Of a stretch of 11,031 bases of DNA, positions 5,465 to 11,031 are shown piece by piece. Location of the stretch: assembly GCA_002437575.1 (NCBI GenBank), contig DJQK01000159.1, positions 1-11,031 of the forward strand. Direction: 5' to 3'. The stretch comes from Clostridiales bacterium UBA6388 (GTDB taxonomy: Bacteria > Bacillota > Clostridia > Oscillospirales > Oscillospiraceae). A model generated the notes under the pieces. The model was not told the DNA's origin, did no database searches, and worked only from the letters and a program-made list of their open reading frames with translations. Each line of letters begins with the position of its first letter. Position 1 is the first letter of the stretch. The position numbers and the translations under genes were made by a program.

Positions 5465-8014
5465 ATGAAAAAGTATCGTATCCTTGCGGCGCTGCTTGCG
5501 ATCGTGATGCTGCTGGGCGTATTCGCCGGATGCAGCAAAAACGAGCAGGGCACGACCGATCCTGCAAACCCCGGCCAGACCACCGGAACAACGACAGAAA
5601 CAAACGATGAAAAAGCGGCCAGCACCAGCAAGTATGCCTATGAGGCCACGTATTTCCCTGTTCCCGACGAGATCCAGTACGTCTATGCCTCAGCGCTCTC
5701 GGGCGACTACCTGTATTTTGCGGGGCAGTTCATCGACGGCAAACAGACCTATACCGACGAGACCGGCGCGGAGGTCGAATATGACAACTACCGCACGAGC
5801 CTTTTTAAGATGGACATCGCCACCGGCGAGTGCACGGAGCTGAAGAATTTCCAGCTGCCGTCCGTCCCCGAGGGCTGGCTCGGAAGCTCGGACATCAACA
5901 ATTTGCAGGCCGTGTCCGACGGCTCCATCTGGGCGGTCTACAGCACGTACACCTACCGCTATAACCCGCCCGAGGACTTAGCTGCCGACGACAGTATGTA
6001 CAACTACTATGAGCAGGGCGAGCAGTCCTACGGCATCGTCCATCTCGACGCCGACGGCAACGAGCTCAAGCGCATCGAGTTTGGAGCCGCGCAGACCGAG
6101 GACGATCTCAATGGCGTAAGCTCGTTCTATGTGGACAGCAGCGGCAATGTGTATCTCAGCGACTGGCAGCACGTATTCATCTATGATCAGGACGGCAACA
6201 GGAAGGCCACCGTCGATCTGAGCGAGAACGGCGGCGATCTCTGTGAGCTCAAGGCCGGCGTCGTGGGTGTGAGCTACTACAAATACGACGAGGCGAAGCC
6301 GGAAGAAGGCGGCCGCGTCTTCCAGCAGATCGATCCGGCGACCGGCAAGCTGAAAGACGAGACCGTGAGCCTGCCGAACGATGCGTACAGCTTCTATCCC
6401 GGCGATGATGTGTACGACATCTACTATGACTACAACGGCAACATCTACGGCTACAAGTTTGACAGCGGGACGAAGGAAAAGGTCGTCGACTGGATGGACT
6501 GCGACATCAACTCCAACAACATCAACAGCTTCTCCCTTCTTTCCGACGGCAGAGTCGTCGCCTTTGAAAGCACCTATGACGAGCAGGCGCAGAAAAACAC
6601 CATGCAGATGATCGTCCTCACGCGCGTGGACGCGGCGAGCGTCGTCAACAAGACCGTTCTGACCTTCGCTTGTATGTATCTGGACTGGAATATGCGCGAC
6701 GCGATCGTAAAATTCAACCGCTCGAGCAACACGCACCGCATCGTCGTGCGCGATTATTCCGAGTATAACACCGACGACGATTACACCGCGGGTCTTCAGA
6801 AGCTCAACACCGAAATGCTCTCCGGCAAGCTCCCGGACATGATCGCCGTCGACGCGTCCAGTATGCCCATCGAGCAGTATGCAGCCAAGGGCTTTTTGAC
6901 CGATCTCTACGAGCTCATCGACGCCGATACGGAAATGAGCCGCGACAGCTTCGTCCAGCCGGTGCTCAAGGCGCTTGAAAGCGCGGACGGCAAGCTCTAT
7001 CAGATGCCGCAGACCTTCGCCATCGACACGGCCATCGCGCTCGACAAGGTCGCGGGCGAATACGACACGTGGAACCTTGCGGCGGTCAAGGACGCGATGA
7101 CGAAATTGCAGGAAGGCGCAACGGTCTTCGAGGTCTACCGCACGAAGTCCGACATTCTCTCGACCTGCATCTCCCGCAACATCGACGCCTTCGTCGACTG
7201 GGAGAACGGCAGCGCACACTTTGACTCGGATGAGTTCAAGGCGCTTCTGGAGTTTGCAAATTCCTTCCCGGATACCTACGACTGGAATAACGCGGACCAG
7301 GAAGATCAGGATTCCGACCAGAACCGCATGAATTCCGGCAAGCAGCTGATGACCAGCTTCTACGTTTCAGACTTTGAAAGCGTTCTGTACCAGCTGACCG
7401 GCTACAGCGGCAAGATCAGGTTCGTCGGCTATCCGTCTGAAAGCGGCACGTCGAACCATACCTTCCAGCTCAGCGGCTCCATTGCCATCTCCTCCACCTG
7501 CGCCGACAAGACGGCCGCGTGGAACTTCATGAAGCAGTTCCTGAATGAAGAATACCAGTCCGGCAGCAACGTCTGGTCGTTCCCGATCAACCAGAACGCG
7601 TTTGACGCCAAGCTCACCGAAATGATGACCGAGGAGTACCAGAAGGACGAAAACGGCAACATCGTGAAGGATGAAAACGGCGATCCCGTCCGCGTCCCGA
7701 AGATCACCTACTATGTTGACAACGGCGGCATGGTCGGCTACTCCAGCGGCAGTGTCAGCGTGATGGAAGCGACGGCAGACGGCGAGACGGCCAGCGACCC
7801 CAACGAGGTCAACGTCTACGCGATGACGCAGGAGCAGGCAGACCAGATCCTGGATCTGCTGAACAACACCCACTGCGTCTACGGCTACGACGATAGCATC
7901 ATGAGTATCATCACCGACGAGGCGCAAGCCTATTTCGCGGGCGAAAAGTCCCTCGACGATACGGCGAACATGATCCAGTCGCGCGTCAACCTCTACGTCG
8001 CCGAGCAGTCGTAA
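5465..8014 (+). CDS. lipoprotein: propeller-like domain fused to ABC solute-binding protein
   Basis: An 849-residue surface lipoprotein, about twice the length of a usual sugar-class binding protein. The signal peptide (1-22, Lys-Lys then hydrophobic) ends in VFAGC, with Cys23 as the lipidation site, followed by a Thr/Gly/Asn-rich linker (24-55). Residues about 60-395 contain repeated turn-strand units such as SGDYLYFAG (79), SDGSIWAVY (151), DADGNELKR (195), DSSGNVYLSD (224), DQDGNRKATV (241), YNGNIYGY (323) and SDGRVVAFE (360), suggesting a beta-propeller. Residues about 396-849 resemble family 1 solute-binding proteins: VLTFACMYLDWNMRDAIVKF, MLSGKLPDMIAVD (451-463), and a late KTAAWNFMKQFL helix (682-693). 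It probably delivers a ligand to the two permeases downstream. The ATG at 5465 is chosen for its GGAAAGGAG site and signal peptide; an upstream in-frame ATG at 5396 lies in the -10. The ligand is unknown; sugar or peptide is possible. Confidence 0.88.
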   Translation: MKKYRILAALLAIVMLLGVFAGCSKNEQGTTDPANPGQTTGTTTETNDEKAASTSKYAYEATYFPVPDEIQYVYASALSGDYLYFAGQFIDGKQTYTDETGAEVEYDNYRTSLFKMDIATGECTELKNFQLPSVPEGWLGSSDINNLQAVSDGSIWAVYSTYTYRYNPPEDLAADDSMYNYYEQGEQSYGIVHLDADGNELKRIEFGAAQTEDDLNGVSSFYVDSSGNVYLSDWQHVFIYDQDGNRKATVDLSENGGDLCELKAGVVGVSYYKYDEAKPEEGGRVFQQIDPATGKLKDETVSLPNDAYSFYPGDDVYDIYYDYNGNIYGYKFDSGTKEKVVDWMDCDINSNNINSFSLLSDGRVVAFESTYDEQAQKNTMQMIVLTRVDAASVVNKTVLTFACMYLDWNMRDAIVKFNRSSNTHRIVVRDYSEYNTDDDYTAGLQKLNTEMLSGKLPDMIAVDASSMPIEQYAAKGFLTDLYELIDADTEMSRDSFVQPVLKALESADGKLYQMPQTFAIDTAIALDKVAGEYDTWNLAAVKDAMTKLQEGATVFEVYRTKSDILSTCISRNIDAFVDWENGSAHFDSDEFKALLEFANSFPDTYDWNNADQEDQDSDQNRMNSGKQLMTSFYVSDFESVLYQLTGYSGKIRFVGYPSESGTSNHTFQLSGSIAISSTCADKTAAWNFMKQFLNEEYQSGSNVWSFPINQNAFDAKLTEMMTEEYQKDENGNIVKDENGDPVRVPKITYYVDNGGMVGYSSGSVSVMEATADGETASDPNEVNVYAMTQEQADQILDLLNNTHCVYGYDDSIMSIITDEAQAYFAGEKSLDDTANMIQSRVNLYVAEQS
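7643..7690 (+). repeat. tandem 8-residue repeat inside the lipoprotein
   Basis: Two adjacent 24-bp units encode KDENGNIV (residues 727-734) and KDENGDPV (735-742). The acidic Asp-Asn-Gly pattern resembles a surface loop and possibly a cation-binding loop, but no full EF-hand or dockerin pattern is present. It probably arose by a local duplication in the C-terminal lobe. Confidence 0.7.
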
Positions 8015-8031
8015 TCTCCAAACAAACCAGA

Positions 8032-8063
8032 TCCGGAAGGGCAGTTTTCACTGCCCTTCCGGA
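8032..8063 (+). other. 14-bp perfect intergenic hairpin without U-tract
   Basis: TCCGGAAGGGCAGT (8032-8045) pairs perfectly with ACTGCCCTTCCGGA (8050-8063) around a TTTC loop. It begins 17 nt after the lipoprotein stop and ends 42 nt before the first permease. No T-run follows, so it is not a standard intrinsic terminator. In binding-protein operons such hairpins often protect the upstream mRNA from 3' decay, giving more binding protein than permease. That role is inferred here. Confidence 0.75.
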
Positions 8064-8105
8064 ACTGCGGATTCTCAAGCCATCAGAAATACAGAAAGGA
8101 CCGGC

Positions 8106-9005
8106 ATGAAGCAGACAAAGAAATTCATAAACGTCGCAAACGCGAAGATCCGGGACTTTCTGGCCTCCCTTTGCTTCTCGGGCCCGAGCTTTCTCGGGAT
8201 GCTCATCTTCTTCGTGGCCCCATTCTGCGTGGTCATCTACTATTCATTCATCGCGGGTGCGCTGGACCACAGCTTTGTGGGCCTGAAAAACTACATCAAC
8301 GTCTGGAACAACGGCGCGTTCCAGATCGCGGTCAAAAATACGGCCGTGTTTTCGGGGCTCTCCGTGCCGCTGGCGGTCGTTCTGGCTTTGGTGCTGGCGC
8401 TGATGCTCGAGTGCCGCATTCCCTTCAAGAGCCAGTTCCGCACGTTTTTCTTAAGCCCCATGATGGTGCCCGTGGCGTCCATCATTCTCGTGTGGCAGGT
8501 GCTGTTCCACTCGAACGGCGTGATCAACGAATTTCTCTCCGTTTTCGGCGTCAAGGCCATCGACTGGCTCAAATCCGATTACTGTATGGTGGTCGTGATC
8601 ACACTGTTTCTCTGGAAGAACCTCGGCTACAACATGATTTTATTCATGGCCGCGCTCAACAACATTCCCAAAGAGCTTCTCGAGGTCGCGGAGGTCGAGG
8701 GCGCGTCGAAGGCCTATCAGTTTTTTCATATCAAGCTGCGCTATCTCTCGCCGACGGTGCTTTTCGTGACGATTTTGTCGATCATCAACTCGTTCAAGGT
8801 CTTCCGCGAAATTTACCTGCTGTCCGGCGATTATCCATATGAGGGGCTGTATATGCTGCAGCACTTCATGAACAATATGTACAACAAGAATCTGGACTAT
8901 CAGCGCCTTTCCGCGTCGGCCATCATGCTGGCCATCGTCATTATCGCGCTCATCGCCCTTCTGTTCGTCATCGAAAATTACTTTGGAAAGGACGTGGAAG
9001 GATGA
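8106..9005 (+). CDS. ABC transporter permease, MalF/UgpA type
   Basis: A 299-residue inner-membrane permease of the carbohydrate-uptake class (binding-protein-dependent, CUT1-like). About six hydrophobic segments are visible, including IFFVAPFCVVIYYSFI (34-49), SVPLAVVLALVLALML (86-101) and a C-terminal helix (272-289). The cytoplasmic EAA loop that docks on the ATPase is at about 193-215 (EVAEVEGASKAYQFFHIKLRY), preceded by NNIPKELL. The start at 8106 has AGAAAGGA upstream. It pairs with the next gene through a 4-bp overlap, and the lipoprotein upstream is the likely ligand donor. No dedicated ATPase gene is in the window, so a shared MsmX-like ATPase or one encoded further downstream would be needed. 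Confidence 0.94.
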   Translation: MKQTKKFINVANAKIRDFLASLCFSGPSFLGMLIFFVAPFCVVIYYSFIAGALDHSFVGLKNYINVWNNGAFQIAVKNTAVFSGLSVPLAVVLALVLALMLECRIPFKSQFRTFFLSPMMVPVASIILVWQVLFHSNGVINEFLSVFGVKAIDWLKSDYCMVVVITLFLWKNLGYNMILFMAALNNIPKELLEVAEVEGASKAYQFFHIKLRYLSPTVLFVTILSIINSFKVFREIYLLSGDYPYEGLYMLQHFMNNMYNKNLDYQRLSASAIMLAIVIIALIALLFVIENYFGKDVEG

Positions 9006-9886
9006 GACGGAAAAAACGCTATTTTTCGCGCGGAATGATGACGCTGCTGGCGGCGGTCTTTGCCTTCCTGTTTTTGATGCCGACGGTGCTCACGATCACG
9101 AACTCGTTCATGACGCAGAGCGAAATTACCGCGAACTACGGGCAGGTCTTCCAGAACGCGACCGATGGCAAGAGCTACATCAAAGACAAGATCAGTCTGA
9201 AATTCATCCCGGACAAGGTCAGCTTCACGCAGTATTTTACGGTGCTGCTGAAAAGCCCGGATTTCCTCTATAAATTCTGGAACTCGGTCATTTTAGTTGC
9301 GCCCATTGTGCTTGCGCAGTTGGCCGTCGCGTCGGTCGCGGCCTACGGCTTTACGAGGTGGCGCGGGAAAATACGAGACACCATCTTCTTTGCCTACGTC
9401 ATTCTGATGCTCATGCCGTATCAGGTGACGCTGGTGCCCAATTATCTGGTGTCGGATTTTCTGGGGCTTCTCAACACGCGCTGGGCCATCATCTTACCGG
9501 GTGCGTTCGCACCGTTTTCGGTGTTTCTGCTCACAAAGTCCATGCGCCGGATCCCATCTTCACTCATTGAATCGGCGAAGTTAGATGGCGCAGGCGAGTG
9601 GCACATTTTCTGGGACATCTGCCTTCCGCAGTGCCGCAGCGCACTGTATTCCATCGCCATTCTGGTGTTCATCGATTACTGGAACATGGTCGAGCAGCCG
9701 CTCATCCTGCTGCCCGACGCGTCGAAGCAGCCGCTTTCCGTGTACCTCTCGCAGATCAACGCCGGAGAGATCGGCATCGCGTTTGCCGCGGCGGTCATCT
9801 ATATGATACCGGGACTTCTGATGTTCCTGTATGGCGAGGCATATCTGGTGGAAGGCATTACATACGCAGGCTCCGTGAAAGGATAG
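9002..9886 (+). CDS. ABC transporter permease, MalG type
   Basis: A 294-residue partner permease. The N-terminal helix (11-33) is followed by an extracytoplasmic stretch (about 38-92) that includes a segment NYGQVFQNATDGKSYIKDKI. This looks longer than the short loop usual before the FxP motif (here FIPDKVSFTQYF, 68-79). Further helices lie at about 95-117, 126-146, 160-178, 214-232 and 260-278. The EAA loop is at about 189-212 (IESAKLDGAGEWHIFWDICL), preceded by RRIPSS, and should contact the ATPase. The ATG overlaps the stop of the first permease (ATGA), indicating translational coupling and equal stoichiometry. The adaptor gene starts 6 nt after its stop. Confidence 0.94.
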   Translation: MRRKKRYFSRGMMTLLAAVFAFLFLMPTVLTITNSFMTQSEITANYGQVFQNATDGKSYIKDKISLKFIPDKVSFTQYFTVLLKSPDFLYKFWNSVILVAPIVLAQLAVASVAAYGFTRWRGKIRDTIFFAYVILMLMPYQVTLVPNYLVSDFLGLLNTRWAIILPGAFAPFSVFLLTKSMRRIPSSLIESAKLDGAGEWHIFWDICLPQCRSALYSIAILVFIDYWNMVEQPLILLPDASKQPLSVYLSQINAGEIGIAFAAAVIYMIPGLLMFLYGEAYLVEGITYAGSVKG

Positions 9887-9892
9887 GGAACT

Positions 9893-11031
9893 ATGGATAC
9901 GAATGTCAAACGACGCGAATGGGTCAAGACCGCGGCCATCATTTTTCTGGCGGTTTTGCTGGTGCTGACCTTCTTTTCAAACACCATCATGAACGCATCC
10001 CTCCCGGAGGTTGCGACGCAGCAGGTGACGCAGGGCACGATCAACGCGAAGATCCGCGCCTCGGGCACCATCACGGCCAACGAGACCTACAACGTCAAGC
10101 TCACGCAGTCGCGAAAGATCGAGAGCGTCAAGTGCAAGGTCGGAGACACCGTTGCGGCCGGGGACGTGCTGTTTGTCCTCGAGGCGCAGGAGTCGGACGA
10201 GCTGAAGCAGGCGAAGGCGGACCTCGAGAGCAAGGAGCTCGAGTATCAGAAGAGCCTGATCACCGCCTCCAACACGACCGCGCAGGAAGACCGCGACGTG
10301 CAGAAGCTCCGAGACGCCTATAACGAGGCGCTGACGATCTATAATCAGTACAGCACGCTCGATGCAAGCCAGATCGCTACGGCCAAGGCAAAAGCCGACG
10401 CGAAAAAGAAGGAACTCGACCGCGCCAAGAAGGACGCAGATGAGGAACTTGCTGAAGCTCAGGCGGATGAGGATTATACAAGCGCAAAGGCAAATATTGC
10501 AACCCTAGAAGCACAGGTTACTTCCATTCAAACCGAAATTGAAGGATACGAAGAGCAGATTAAAGAATTACAGCAGACCGGCGGGAATACGGCTGGTGGG
10601 CCCAAGGATGCTATTGAGAAGAAACAAATCGAGTTGAATAAAATTCTTGCTGACAATGCTGTTTATAAAAGTGATTGCGAACAGGCCTATAATCTTCTAA
10701 ATGGGCAAGAACCCACGGAGGAGAATTTAACAAACGCGCTGATAAGAGAAGGGCTTTCTGCCGAAGATGCAACGGAAAGAGCCAAGGAATTAGTAATAGC
10801 ATATCAGCAATGGACAAAATATTTGGAGAATAAAGAAAAACTCGAGGCGGAGATTAAAGAACTGGAAAAACAGCTTGACAATACGGAAACACCAATTTCA
10901 ACGCAGGAACAAATTGACAAATTAAACGAGAAAAAGAACGCAGCTGATACAAAGCTTACTAAAACGAAAAGAGAACTTTCTAGCACAAAGAAATCTGTGG
11001 AGACACAGGAGGCTTTGATTAAACGCCTGAA
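9893..11031 (+). CDS. HlyD-like membrane-fusion adaptor, 3' end outside the window
   Basis: The first 379 codons are open and run off the window; no stop is seen. An N-terminal membrane anchor (about 13-30, AAIIFLAVLLVLTFF) is followed by a beta-barrel/lipoyl entry segment, ASGTITANETYNVKL (56-70) and VKCKVGDTVAAGDVLFVLE (79-97), the hallmark half-lipoyl motif of HlyD/MacA/YknX adaptors. A long charged coiled coil follows (about 100-228 and 312-379), broken by a Gly-rich patch (229-236) and a helical segment with LTNALIREGLSAEDATERA (279-297). Such proteins bridge an ABC exporter or help substrates leave the cell. The ATG is 6 nt after the permease stop, with AGGGAA as ribosome site. Codon use changes from GC-rich to AT-rich near codon 183: G/C-ending codons fall from 43 of the first 55 to 22 of the last 57, by hand count. 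A MacB-like ATPase/permease may follow beyond the edge. Confidence 0.85.
   Translation, partial: MDTNVKRREWVKTAAIIFLAVLLVLTFFSNTIMNASLPEVATQQVTQGTINAKIRASGTITANETYNVKLTQSRKIESVKCKVGDTVAAGDVLFVLEAQESDELKQAKADLESKELEYQKSLITASNTTAQEDRDVQKLRDAYNEALTIYNQYSTLDASQIATAKAKADAKKKELDRAKKDADEELAEAQADEDYTSAKANIATLEAQVTSIQTEIEGYEEQIKELQQTGGNTAGGPKDAIEKKQIELNKILADNAVYKSDCEQAYNLLNGQEPTEENLTNALIREGLSAEDATERAKELVIAYQQWTKYLENKEKLEAEIKELEKQLDNTETPISTQEQIDKLNEKKNAADTKLTKTKRELSSTKKSVETQEALIKRL

Noticed and set aside
5978..7219. 413-codon minus-strand open frame opposite the lipoprotein
   Set aside because: Val/Asp/His-rich antisense of GC-rich codons, with no ribosome site or recognisable motif. The sense strand has a signal peptide and binding-protein motifs.
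8032..8063. Calling the intergenic hairpin an intrinsic terminator
   Set aside because: There is no T-run on its 3' side (it is followed by ACTGCGG), and the permeases downstream have no clear promoter of their own, so transcription must pass through.
9598..10323. 241-codon plus-strand frame bridging the second permease and the adaptor
   Set aside because: It is out of frame with both genes and its product is His/Arg-rich without motifs; the two real frames have clear family signatures.
10611..10986. Minus-strand short open frames opposite the AT-rich part of the adaptor
   Set aside because: They lie opposite an uninterrupted coiled-coil reading frame that continues the adaptor. The Ser/Phe/Leu-rich translation is what a Lys/Glu-rich coiled coil gives in antisense.

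Overview
The window looks like chromosomal DNA of a fairly GC-rich Gram-positive anaerobe, probably a clostridial Bacillota near Oscillospiraceae/Ruminococcaceae. This is inferred from strong AGGAGG-type ribosome binding sites, sigma-A style promoters with extended -10 elements, a lipobox lipoprotein as the binding protein, and the protein styles. No RNA gene, IS element, phage gene or CRISPR array was seen. A divergent intergenic region near 3162-3306 splits the window in two.

Left part, minus strand (about 3161 down to 68): an RluA-family pseudouridine synthase, a MATE-family efflux transporter and a uridine kinase-like P-loop kinase. The first has a very good promoter (TTGGAC-17-TATAAT). 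The last two are 21 bp apart and probably co-transcribed; the transporter may also have its own weaker promoter. These look like ordinary housekeeping or accessory genes.

Right part, plus strand (3307 to the window end): an OmpR/VanR-type response regulator, its overlapping sensor histidine kinase (TTG start), a large lipoprotein that appears to join a beta-propeller-like N-terminal half to an ABC solute-binding C-terminal half, two MalF/MalG-type sugar-class permeases, and an HlyD-like membrane-fusion adaptor cut by the window edge. The permease and adaptor genes are tightly packed (4-bp overlap, then a 6-bp gap). No ABC ATPase is present in the window.

The most interesting links are regulatory and architectural. 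The same 11-mer (TTCTTAAAAAT) lies 45 bp before the extended -10 of the regulator promoter and 46 bp before the extended -10 of the lipoprotein promoter, each time as part of a 10-11 bp-phased direct repeat. This fits a response-regulator operator controlling its own operon and the transporter operon. A 14-bp perfect hairpin without a U-tract separates the lipoprotein gene from the permeases. The adaptor gene switches sharply from GC-rich to AT-rich codon use at about 10440, inside its coiled-coil region. The working picture is a two-component-controlled envelope module pairing a propeller-type binding-protein importer with an adaptor of export type. Its substrate is unknown.
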